Assembly: GCA_016219185.1 (NCBI GenBank) | Contig: JACRBZ010000003.1 | Location: 1-35,576, forward strand | Source of the DNA: Deltaproteobacteria bacterium | GTDB taxonomy: Bacteria; Desulfobacterota; Desulfobacteria; Desulfobacterales; Desulfatirhabdiaceae | Direction of reading: 5' to 3' | Length of the DNA: 35,576 bases | In this document: in pieces, positions 11,794 through 19,041 of the stretch | Numbering within the stretch: the first letter of the stretch is position 1 | Layout: every line of letters begins with the position of its first letter | Notes under the pieces: model-generated | Database searches by the model: none | What the model saw: only the letters and a program-made list of their open reading frames with translations | What the model was told of the DNA's origin: nothing | Made by a program: the position numbers and the translations under genes

Positions 11794-12327
11794 TCAACTG
11801 TGACATGCCAGCCAGCAGTCCACATTGGCATTTTTTTCCCGGTGGCAACCGATGCAAAACTCCATGTAAAACGTTTTTCCCTGGATGCGGTCAAAGGTCT
11901 CCACCTGGCCATGACATTTCTCGCAGGCAATGTCTTTACGGATATGCCGCTGGTGGTTGAACAGAACATGCATGGCCAGGTAATTGACCTTTTTCCACGG
12001 CGTCGGCGTGCGGGTGTCAAAATACCGGTGCTCTTTTTGTATCCAGAAATGATTGGCGATAATGTATTTGTGGCAATGCAGGCATTTTTCGACCGGCGGC
12101 AGCCCCGGATGCCGGGAATAACTCACATAAGGGTGGCAATATTCACACTGGATATCTTTCACCCCGACATGGACCCGATGACTGAAAGGAATCGGCTGCT
12201 CGGCCCCGATGCGGGTTCCGGGTGTTTCGTAGAAGAAAAAAAGAAAACCCGCAACAAGCGCTGCACTCACCAAAGTCAGCATGGCCGGGACCTTGTTTCG
12301 AATCAAACCCGCAAGCATTGCATCCAT
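11794..12327 (-). CDS. actA: ActA-like pentaheme cytochrome c of alternative complex III
   Basis: The 177-residue protein has an N-terminal membrane anchor (about 13-33) and then a periplasmic multiheme domain. Heme attachment motifs are CEYCH (61-65), CLHCH (82-86), CEKCH (135-139), CIGCH (158-162) and, at the extreme C-terminus, CWLACH (171-176), which is CX3CH rather than CX2CH. Several extra histidines (for example FSHRVH and FNHQRH) can serve as distal ligands. Five hemes, an N-terminal helix and the neighbouring actF and actC genes identify it as ActA, the cytochrome that accepts electrons from the membrane subunits. It starts one base inside the actF stop (TGATG) behind GGAGG, so the two are translationally coupled. 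No gene occupies the 93 bases before ccoN. Confidence 0.9.
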   Translation of the reverse strand: MDAMLAGLIRNKVPAMLTLVSAALVAGFLFFFYETPGTRIGAEQPIPFSHRVHVGVKDIQCEYCHPYVSYSRHPGLPPVEKCLHCHKYIIANHFWIQKEHRYFDTRTPTPWKKVNYLAMHVLFNHQRHIRKDIACEKCHGQVETFDRIQGKTFYMEFCIGCHREKNANVDCWLACHS

Positions 12328-13535
12328 CAGCGAACCTCCGGGGGCTTCGGGCTTAACACATCCGGAAACTGGTTCAGAAAAAGGGCAACGGATACGGCCA
12401 TCAGCCCTAAAAATCCCAGACTGATCAAGCCATCCACCATCCGTAGGGGCAACCGGCCGGCATGGGGACTGTAAATCGGACCCAGAAGCAGAAAATGCTC
12501 CATCCAGATGCTGATAAGAACGACAGAACAGATAACGGTCATGGCTTTGGGCAGGGTCTTAATTTTCTTGTTGATCAGGATCAGAAAGGGAATGATGAAT
12601 CCCGCCAGAAAAACCGTCCAGGCAAGACCTTTCCACGGCGCGGTCAGGGTTCTGGTAATGATATAAGCGGTTTCTTCCGGAATATTGCCGTACCAGATAA
12701 CAACCAGTTGCGCATAGAAGAAATCTCCCCATACCATGCAGAAGGCAAAAAAGAGCTTGCCGATATCATGGAACTGGGAAGGCGGCAGCGAAAAGTCAAT
12801 CTTTGGATGCAGATGCAGCAGGGAGGCCAGGATGATGACAGCACCCAATCCCACATAAAACGCCTTGACAAAGGTATAGGCGCCAAAAAGGGTTGAATAC
12901 CAGTTGGGGTTCATGCTCATCACCAGATCAAAGCCGATCAGTGAAAGCACCAGGGCAAAGGAGAGGATGTAAAGGTTGCCATAGATAGTCATCCGCCTGC
13001 GATACTTCCCGAAATCGGGTGGATGCTTATGCCAGCAGCGGCTCAGAACCCCCGAAAGGCCGCGGTGTTCATTACCAGGCGGCAGTTTAAACCACAGGGC
13101 ATGGTAAAGGTAAACAAACCCCAAACCATATAGGATGGCCATTGCGATGAAATCGCGGGAAAACAGAAACGGCAGGTTCAGCCAGACTTCTTTTCCGTTA
13201 AGCTCTTCATGTAGCCATGGGAAAACATGGCCTCTTCCGAGAAAAAGAATGAGAAAGAGCACAAAAGAAACCGGAAAAAAGGCTGCAAAGGACTCGGCAA
13301 CGCCGGAAAGCAAGCGGCTCCACCTGGCTCCGACAGTGTTCATCACAATTGAAAAGAGCAGGCCGCCCTGTGCAATGGCGGAAAAAAGGAGAAAATTGAT
13401 CAAATAGGTCTGCCATGCTTTTTCAGGATGATCGCCTAAAGCCTGAATAACAAACGTGACAGCTCCAATGATCATGAAAGTCGAAAAAACCATGATCAGG
13501 GATTTGCTGATGATTTTGGATTCTTTAAAAACCAT
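12327..13535 (-). CDS. actF: ActF-like quinol:cytochrome c oxidoreductase membrane subunit
   Basis: The 402-residue, ~10-helix membrane protein matches the second quinone-site-type subunit of ACIII. It has an N-terminal pair of helices, a FFPVSFVLFLILFLGRGHVFPW segment split by polar residues, FSRDFIAM, and a region with YGNLYILSFALVLSLIGFDLVMSMNPNWYSTLFGAY, which is typical of ActF. ActF is a distant NrfD relative and forms part of the membrane domain together with ActC. The gene starts 11 bases before the end of actCD and overlaps actA, which implies tight co-translation. No cofactor motif is expected. Confidence in the family is high. Confidence 0.9.
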   Translation of the reverse strand: MVFKESKIISKSLIMVFSTFMIIGAVTFVIQALGDHPEKAWQTYLINFLLFSAIAQGGLLFSIVMNTVGARWSRLLSGVAESFAAFFPVSFVLFLILFLGRGHVFPWLHEELNGKEVWLNLPFLFSRDFIAMAILYGLGFVYLYHALWFKLPPGNEHRGLSGVLSRCWHKHPPDFGKYRRRMTIYGNLYILSFALVLSLIGFDLVMSMNPNWYSTLFGAYTFVKAFYVGLGAVIILASLLHLHPKIDFSLPPSQFHDIGKLFFAFCMVWGDFFYAQLVVIWYGNIPEETAYIITRTLTAPWKGLAWTVFLAGFIIPFLILINKKIKTLPKAMTVICSVVLISIWMEHFLLLGPIYSPHAGRLPLRMVDGLISLGFLGLMAVSVALFLNQFPDVLSPKPPEVR

Positions 13536-15438
13536 GGCTATTTTTATCAGATTGGCTGACGTCTATGTCATTGGCGCCGTTGTCACGGAAAAAATTGCTC
13601 AATTCGGTTTGCTGCCCGGAATCACAGGTAGCCAAAACTCCGAAACAATCGCCGGAACAGCGAGGGTCGTAGCAATCGGGCGGATCAAACAGCGGAAGCC
13701 GGGCCTGGGTCAGGAGCCCGATCATATTGCCGAAGACCGCAAACAAAATCGTAAATTCAAATCCCACGATGATAAAAGGAACCCAGGCGATCACCGGTTT
13801 GCCGCCGACAATTATGTTCCAGCGAGTTGCTGCAAAAACAGCCAGGGAAAAACCGGCAAAGAACCCCGTGATTCCACCAGCCAGCGTAAACCACCCCACC
13901 TTGCTTTTTTTAAGTTGCAAAGCATCCATGATGCCGGGGCTGGGCATTGGACTATGAGCCCGCCTGAAGGTCCAGGGGGAATTTTTCAGGCCGCGAATGG
14001 CGGATGCCGCCTGGCCATCACTTTTAAACAGCCCCAGAACGGATATCGGCTGATCCGAAACAGATACCAATTCAGGCAGTCGTGATGAGAATAAGACAAG
14101 AGGTGGATCAACATCCGGCCCTGCGGTCTTCTCGATTTCAGATTGGTGCAGGGTTTCCTTCATTTCGGTCATGGAAACCGATGGCAGGTGCTTGACGAAA
14201 AGCACGAACAAAAAGAAAAACAGGCAAAAGCTGCCCAGCATGATTCCCAGTTCGATGGGCCTTGGCCAGTACAGTCCCCAGGCATAGGGCAGAAAATCAT
14301 GGGCAACACTGCCGATAATGATAACAAAACGTTCATACCACATGCCGACATTGATGAGCAGTGAAAATCCAAAAAGCCATAAAATGGAAGTCCGGATTTT
14401 CTTAAACAGAAAGAGCAGCGGAACCAGAGTGTTACAGATAACCATGATCCAGTACTCCCGGCTGTAGTCGCCGAAGACTCGCCAGCGGAATGTTTCCATC
14501 TCGACGATATTACGACCGTACCAGGCGATGAAAAGCTCGGTTCCGTAAGCGAACGCAACGATCAGCCCGGTGAAAACAATGGTTTTGGCAACGCTTTCCA
14601 GCACGTGAACCGTAATAAAGCTTTCGTACCTGAATATCTTCCGAAGGGGAATCATCAGGGTCAGAACCATGGCCAGGCCCGAGTGAATGGCGCCTGCCAC
14701 GAAATAGGGTGCAAAAATCGTGGTGTGCCAGCCGGGAACAACCCCGAGGGCAAAATCCCAGGAAACCACGCTGTGAACGGAAACGACAAGGGGCGTTGCC
14801 AAAGCGGCAAAAAACAGAAATCCTCTGGCATAATGGCGCCACTGCTCATGCGTGCCGGTCCAGCCCAGGGAAAGGATCTGAAAAATCCGTTTACGGGTCC
14901 CAAAGGCCCGGTCCCGGACAGTGGCCAGGTCCGGGAGCAGCCCCGTATACCAGAAAAGGGTGCTGACAATCAGATAGGTACTGATGGCCACGACATCGAA
15001 CATCAGGGGAGATGTGAAATTGGGCCACAGGGTTCTCGGATTGGGCACCGGAAGCATGTAAATAACCACCCAGACACGGCCCAGATGAATAAAAGGGAAA
15101 AGGCCGGCGGTGCACACGGCAAAGATCGTCATGGTCTCGGCCGCCCGCGCAATGGGATTGCGCCAGCCTGCCCGGAATAGGTGCAAAATGGCCGATATCA
15201 GCGTTCCCGAGTGGGCAATACCGACCCAGAACACGAAATTGACCAGATAGATGCCCCAGTGTACCGGGTTATTCTGGCCGCCCACCCCGATGCCGACAAA
15301 AATCTGATACACCCAGCACCCTGCACCGAAAAGCACCCCCATCAGCAGCAAGGCAACCAGAACCCAGTAGGATTTCGGTGCGGGTTGCAGGGTATCCAGT
15401 ACGGTGTTGTCTATATTCTCGAAAGTCAGTTCAGCCAT
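13525..15438 (-). CDS. ActC-ActD fusion, quinol-oxidising membrane subunit of alternative complex III
   Basis: The 637-residue protein joins two normally separate ACIII subunits. Residues about 1-430 form an NrfD-like ten-helix domain (ActC): WGIYLVNFVFWVGIAHSGTLISAIL, a GRVWVVIYMLPVPNP loop, SVHSVVSWDFALGVVPGWHTTIFAPYFV, and a terminal SMWYERF-like NVGMWYERFVII. ActC binds quinol at the periplasmic face. Residues about 465-637 are a DUF3341 domain (ActD): VLGLFKSDGQAASAIRGL, two membrane helices, then RLPLFDPPDCYDPRC. The bridging segment (about 435-465) is polar. It is the first Act gene of the operon. The iron-sulfur subunit ActB, usually encoded between actA and actC, is absent here. Confidence 0.93.
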   Translation of the reverse strand: MAELTFENIDNTVLDTLQPAPKSYWVLVALLLMGVLFGAGCWVYQIFVGIGVGGQNNPVHWGIYLVNFVFWVGIAHSGTLISAILHLFRAGWRNPIARAAETMTIFAVCTAGLFPFIHLGRVWVVIYMLPVPNPRTLWPNFTSPLMFDVVAISTYLIVSTLFWYTGLLPDLATVRDRAFGTRKRIFQILSLGWTGTHEQWRHYARGFLFFAALATPLVVSVHSVVSWDFALGVVPGWHTTIFAPYFVAGAIHSGLAMVLTLMIPLRKIFRYESFITVHVLESVAKTIVFTGLIVAFAYGTELFIAWYGRNIVEMETFRWRVFGDYSREYWIMVICNTLVPLLFLFKKIRTSILWLFGFSLLINVGMWYERFVIIIGSVAHDFLPYAWGLYWPRPIELGIMLGSFCLFFFLFVLFVKHLPSVSMTEMKETLHQSEIEKTAGPDVDPPLVLFSSRLPELVSVSDQPISVLGLFKSDGQAASAIRGLKNSPWTFRRAHSPMPSPGIMDALQLKKSKVGWFTLAGGITGFFAGFSLAVFAATRWNIIVGGKPVIAWVPFIIVGFEFTILFAVFGNMIGLLTQARLPLFDPPDCYDPRCSGDCFGVLATCDSGQQTELSNFFRDNGANDIDVSQSDKNSHGF

Positions 15439-15524
15439 TGGATCTCACAAATGACACAACCGGTGAATGAATCCCGTATTGGGGTTTCTCGATATGGAAT
15501 TCTCTAACACAACTGAATTCGAAT

Positions 15525-15538
15525 TAAAACCGGTTTTA
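15525..15538. promoter_or_regulatory. Perfect 14-base palindrome upstream of the Act-cbb3 operon
   Basis: TAAAACCGGTTTTA reads identically on both strands and lies about 90 bases upstream of the actCD start codon, between it and the DsbA-like gene. Its position and symmetry suit a dimeric regulator. It does not match the FNR box (TTGAT-N4-ATCAA), and I do not recognise the regulator. Confidence 0.4.
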
Positions 15539-15603
15539 CAGCCCCGTGCCGCTTTTCGCGATATTTTCAGGAATTCTCAAATGGTTTCAACAACCTAATT
15601 TGC

Positions 15604-16410
15604 TTACTTTTTCTCTTCAATCAGACGAATCACCTTTTCGAATTCTTCGAAAGGAACCGCTCCGACCAGTGAAACCCCGTTAATTAAAAACGACGGCGTG
15701 GCATCGAATCCGAAAGATCGGGCTTCTTGCAAATCCACGCCAATCATGTCCGACAATTCCTTGCTTTCTAAATCCTTTTTCAATCTGGCGTCATCAACAC
15801 CCAGAAGATTTACGATATCCTGCAAACCACTCTCTTTTTCTTTCAGGATGTCCTCCCGGCGATCAAAGGCAATATCATGAAATTTCCATGCTTTTTCCAT
15901 GGACTGCCTGGCGATGGACTCAAAATACATGGCTTCTATTTTGGACATTTCATGAAACGGCATATGTTTAAAGAACACCCGGATTTTTTTAGGATATTTC
16001 TTGACGAGATCCTGCACGGTGCCGGCAGCCTTTCCACAGTAGAAACACTGAAAATCCGAATACTCAACAATGGTAATCGGCGCATCGGGATCACCGATAA
16101 AGGGGCGAGTCAGATCAATTTTCGGATTTTTGGGATTGGCAAGGTCGAGTTTCAAACGCTCATCCCGTTTCTTTTCAGCCAGATCACGGCTGCCCTTTTC
16201 CACGATCTGAAGGACTTCGATATTTTTCTCTTTCAAAACATCCATCATGACTTCAGGGTTTTCCCTGATCGTTTTAAGTACTTGCTCCTTGATGATTTCA
16301 GGATGAGCCTGAATGGCTTTCAATGCCTCCTCCTGAATCATTTCCGGCTTCGGGGCATTGCATCCCGAAAGCAACCCGCATATTAGAAGCATTCCTGCAA
16401 GTTTTTTCAT
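15604..16410 (-). CDS. DsbA-family thiol:disulfide oxidoreductase lipoprotein
   Basis: The 268-residue protein starts MKKLAGMLLICGLLSGC, a lipoprotein signal with the lipidated cysteine at 17. A helical, charged segment follows (about 20-95), then a thioredoxin-fold DsbA-like domain with the CFYC active site (122-125) after VEYSDF, and a cis-proline region at ATPSF. This layout resembles periplasmic DsbA/DsbC/BdbD-like oxidoreductases (thioredoxin_4 type). I chose ATG 16410 because AAGGAT lies 7 bases upstream and the lipobox then sits correctly; the frame extends to 16452. It lies 165 bases upstream of the Act-cbb3 genes on the same strand. It could assist disulfide or heme-cysteine chemistry of the cytochromes, though that link is inferred from position. 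Confidence 0.88.
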   Translation of the reverse strand: MKKLAGMLLICGLLSGCNAPKPEMIQEEALKAIQAHPEIIKEQVLKTIRENPEVMMDVLKEKNIEVLQIVEKGSRDLAEKKRDERLKLDLANPKNPKIDLTRPFIGDPDAPITIVEYSDFQCFYCGKAAGTVQDLVKKYPKKIRVFFKHMPFHEMSKIEAMYFESIARQSMEKAWKFHDIAFDRREDILKEKESGLQDIVNLLGVDDARLKKDLESKELSDMIGVDLQEARSFGFDATPSFLINGVSLVGAVPFEEFEKVIRLIEEKK

Positions 16411-16565
16411 TCGATCTATCCTTTTTGAATAATTGTTTGTGAGAGTTGACACGCCTTGCCATTTAAAAACTGAATTTGCGCTTTATGTCAATAAAAAGTA
16501 TTGTGTTTTATAATGATACAAATGATGGAACCCGAGGTACCGGCCAGTCATGGAGGAAATTAATT

Positions 16566-16808
16566 ATGAACAGCCTCCGATCTTATGCGCGAGTCGTCTT
16601 TTTTACCGGTGCCGGAATGTCCGCTGAAAGCGGCGTACCGACTTACAGGGGCAAAGGCGGCATCTGGGACCAGTACGATTATCAGGATGTCGCCTGCCAG
16701 AAAGCCTTTTTTTACCATGAAACCATTCGACTGCCCGCATCCGTAGCGCTTCGGAAATATCCATTTAAAGACGATGAACTTGAAAAAGGTCAGCCGCACT
16801 TCCACTAA
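16566..16808 (+). pseudogene. Truncated sirtuin (SIR2-family NAD-dependent deacylase) N-terminus
   Basis: The 80-residue frame begins with the unmistakable NAD-binding start of a sirtuin: VVFFTGAGMSAESGVPTYRG followed by KGGIWDQYD. It then degenerates and stops after LEKGQPHFH, where intact sirtuins of about 240 residues would continue with the conserved His active site and zinc cysteines. None of those are visible in the 190 bases that follow. A good GGAGGAAATTAATT leader precedes the ATG, so a short product may still be made. It lacks the deacylase core and is best treated as a remnant. Confidence 0.75.
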
Positions 16809-16988
16809 AACGATTTACAGGCAATGATCCACGATTGACTGTTCGGGTTTATGACTTATCTTTTTGTTACATCAATGCAGCATTCTCCCGTAAAATAGCG
16901 TCCATTCTTATCGGGGACTTGGAATTTGATGTGAACGCCGTTGAATTCAATTTTCAACCGAAAGTTGCGCGAATTCAGCGGCAGAGAG

Positions 16989-16997
16989 GGAGGTGAT
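16989..16997 (+). promoter_or_regulatory. Near-ideal ribosome-binding site of the Cys-rich peptide
   Basis: GGAGGTGAT is a nine-base perfect complement to the usual 3' end of bacterial 16S rRNA and sits 4 bases before ATG 17002 (8 bases from the GGAGG core). It strongly supports translation of the short frame that follows. Confidence 0.75.
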
Positions 16998-17001
16998 ATC
17001 T

Positions 17002-17172
17002 ATGGAAGGTGACGAGAAAACGATAAAAGACGACAAGGAAATAAGCAGCAGTTCGGAATCAAAATCCGAGCGATCCTGTTGCGTTGTCGTAGATCCCTGT
17101 GTGCGTTACGTTGATCCCTGCGGATACTTCATTGATCCATGCGGATGTAATACCAGCAGTTGTTGCTGTTAG
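17002..17172 (+). CDS. 56-residue cysteine-rich peptide with three heptad-spaced DPC repeats
   Basis: The first 25 residues are highly charged and serine-rich (MEGDEKTIKDDKEISSSSES). The second half contains nine cysteines: CC (26-27), three V/I-D-P-C units with cysteines at 33, 40 and 47 (exactly seven apart), CGC closing at 49, and a terminal CCC (54-56). The tandem unit is roughly x-aromatic-V/I-D-P-C-G. There is no signal peptide. The strong Shine-Dalgarno and the hairpin 17 bases after the stop mark a complete small transcription unit. I do not recognise a family. A metal-binding (metallothionein-like) peptide or a leader-plus-core precursor of a modified peptide both fit; no modification enzyme is visible nearby. 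Confidence 0.7.
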   Translation: MEGDEKTIKDDKEISSSSESKSERSCCVVVDPCVRYVDPCGYFIDPCGCNTSSCCC

Positions 17173-17189
17173 TGATATGACTTTGATAC

Positions 17190-17220
17190 CCGGGATTGGG
17201 TTATCAAAATCCAATCCCGG
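17190..17220 (+). terminator. Hairpin after the Cys-rich peptide gene
   Basis: CCGGGATTGG (17190-17199) and CCAATCCCGG (17211-17220) form a perfect 10-base-pair stem with an 11-base loop, followed by a moderately T-rich TTCATGTTTC. It lies 18 bases after the stop codon and between convergent genes, so it could also serve the MFS gene on the opposite strand. Confidence 0.6.
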
Positions 17221-17303
17221 TTCATGTTTCATCCCGCCATTTTAAAGCAGTTGGTTCTTGGTTTACCTGCTCAATTTCCCGCATAATGCATTCCCCCCTG
17301 GAA

Positions 17304-18521
17304 TCAACGAATTGTACGATTTTTTCTTTCTTTGGCGATTTCCGTTATGCCGATCGTAAAGGGAATGAGAAGTATTGCAAGCATGAGCCCCACAACCCCA
17401 TGCCAACCAGAGAAAACGTAAGCATAACCGCTTAAATTTATCCCGATAGCGCCACCGATATAGTAGAAGAGAACGTAAAGCGAGTTGGCGCGGCCCCGGC
17501 TGGAAGTCAGCTTGCGGTTGAGCGCACCGGCAGCAGAGGCATGAATGGCGAAGAAACCGGCGCAAATCCCCACCAGACTGATGACAATGACCGGTAGCGA
17601 CTGGATCAGCGTCAGTCCCATGGACAGGCCCAAAATGGCAGTGCCCAGGACCATCGTAAAACCATTGCCGATACGGTTACTGAGTTTTCCAGCCAATGGG
17701 CCGATGATGATTCCGATCACATAGGACAGATACATCAGGGTGATGATCTCGGTGCTTGCCTGGAAAGGCGGTTTGGAAAGATAAAAAGGCAGGTAATTAA
17801 ACACCGAGGAGAATACAAAAAACGCCCCAAAGGCTACCAGGTAGGTACGCAGAAAATCCGATGTTGCCAGCAACCGGATAAAACCAACTCCGCCGGCATC
17901 CGCCGAAAGCGTGCGATTGTTTTGAGGCAGCCATTTGACCGCTGCAACGGTTGTAACCAGGACCAGAAACGATGCGCTCACAAAAGCAAAACGCCAGTGA
18001 AGCGGCGGATGAATCCATCCCCCCAGAAGGCGCCCTCCCAAACCGCCCGCAACGGTTGCGGATACATAAGCTCCCATCACCACATTAAGAGATTCCGCGG
18101 GAAGGCTTCTTGCCAGGTACGCGGCCAGACAGGTCGTAAGTGATGGAATGAAAAGCCCTTGAATAAATCTGGCAACGATCAGGACCGCCAGACTGCCGGT
18201 CATGGCGCATACGGCACCGCATGAGGCAACCATCACCCCGCCGATCAGGATAATGGGCCGGATGGGGTACCGGTCCGAGAGCAGGCCAAACGGCAGGTTC
18301 GAAAGCGCAATGCCAAGAACGACAGCGGCAATGGTCCAGGACGCCCTGGCTTCATCCACGCCGAATTCCGCCCGAAGAACCGGCAGTACGGGCTGGGTGA
18401 TATAGATCGTGGTAAAGGCTGCACAAACCAGAGAAAATACCAGCGCCTGCAAGGCAAAAGAATTCCGGGTCTTCATGGCAGGCACGGACCGCTTCAATGC
18501 GGACATGCCGAGAGCACTCAT
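17304..18521 (-). CDS. Major facilitator superfamily transporter
   Basis: The 405-residue protein has about 12 hydrophobic helices and MFS landmarks: GLLSDRYPIRPI in the loop between helices 2 and 3, ARFIQGLFIPSLTTCLAAYLARSLP in helices 4-5, and GPLAGKLSNRIGNG in the second half. Such transporters are secondary antiporters or uniporters of the inner membrane; sequence resemblance is to the drug or small-molecule exporter branch (YnfM-like), but the substrate is unknown. The start is uncertain: ATG 18521 lacks a clear Shine-Dalgarno, and an internal ATG at 18476 (MKTRNSF) begins just before the first helix. It follows the acetyltransferase gene by 52 bases and may share its transcript. Confidence 0.88.
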   Translation of the reverse strand: MSALGMSALKRSVPAMKTRNSFALQALVFSLVCAAFTTIYITQPVLPVLRAEFGVDEARASWTIAAVVLGIALSNLPFGLLSDRYPIRPIILIGGVMVASCGAVCAMTGSLAVLIVARFIQGLFIPSLTTCLAAYLARSLPAESLNVVMGAYVSATVAGGLGGRLLGGWIHPPLHWRFAFVSASFLVLVTTVAAVKWLPQNNRTLSADAGGVGFIRLLATSDFLRTYLVAFGAFFVFSSVFNYLPFYLSKPPFQASTEIITLMYLSYVIGIIIGPLAGKLSNRIGNGFTMVLGTAILGLSMGLTLIQSLPVIVISLVGICAGFFAIHASAAGALNRKLTSSRGRANSLYVLFYYIGGAIGINLSGYAYVFSGWHGVVGLMLAILLIPFTIGITEIAKERKNRTIR

Positions 18522-18573
18522 GAATGGTTGCCGCTGCCAGGGAATAATGGATTGAAATGAAAATCAGGTTTGA

Positions 18574-19041
18574 TCATGGTGATTCGTAGGACAGTTCTTT
18601 CATCAATGCGATTTCATCACAGTCCGGAAACTTGACGCAATTGATACATCCCCCCCAGATCTTGAGCGGAAGCCGCGAACGATCGATGCGGACAAATCCC
18701 AGACGCTCGAAAAAATTGGGCCGGTACGTCAGGGTAAAGACATGGATGATGTTGTATTTGTGAGCTTCGGATATGGCAAACTCGGCCAGTTCGGAGCCGA
18801 CCCCCTTGTTCAGATATTCCGGCATGACGGCCAGGGACCGGATTTCCGCCAGATCCTCCCAGCAGAATTGAAGCGCGCAGCAGCCGATGATCTCATCCTC
18901 CGGCGTTACAAAAACCGAAAAATCCCTCAAATGGTCATAGAGTTCGCTGAATGGTCTGGGGAGCAGATCCCCCTTTGTGCCATAGTACTGCAGCAGGCCG
19001 TGGATGGCCTTGATATCCTTTAACGTTGCTTTTCGTATCAT
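18574..19041 (-). CDS. GNAT N-acetyltransferase, short ArgA-like (N-acetylglutamate synthase type)
   Basis: The 155-residue GNAT enzyme starts [16 protein letters not shown] and has the acetyl-CoA-binding EIRSLAVMPEYLNKGVGSEL motif (about 87-106), then YRPNFFERLGFVRI. Its C-terminus carries a Cys-rich segment, GGCINCVKFPDCDEIAL, seen in the short ArgA-like acetyltransferases of Desulfobacterota and Geobacter-type bacteria. These are thought to make N-acetylglutamate for arginine synthesis. The ATG overlaps the rarA stop codon (ATGA at 19038-19041), so it is coupled to rarA, an odd partner for a biosynthetic enzyme. The arginine role is inferred from family resemblance. Confidence 0.8.
   Translation of the reverse strand: MIRKATLKDIKAIHGLLQYYGTKGDLLPRPFSELYDHLRDFSVFVTPEDEIIGCCALQFCWEDLAEIRSLAVMPEYLNKGVGSELAEFAISEAHKYNIIHVFTLTYRPNFFERLGFVRIDRSRLPLKIWGGCINCVKFPDCDEIALMKELSYESP

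Noticed and set aside
11700..12020. 106-codon minus-strand frame across the actA-ccoN gap
   Set aside because: It lies mostly in another frame of actA, is rich in Arg/Trp/Met typical of a shadow frame, and lacks a ribosome site.
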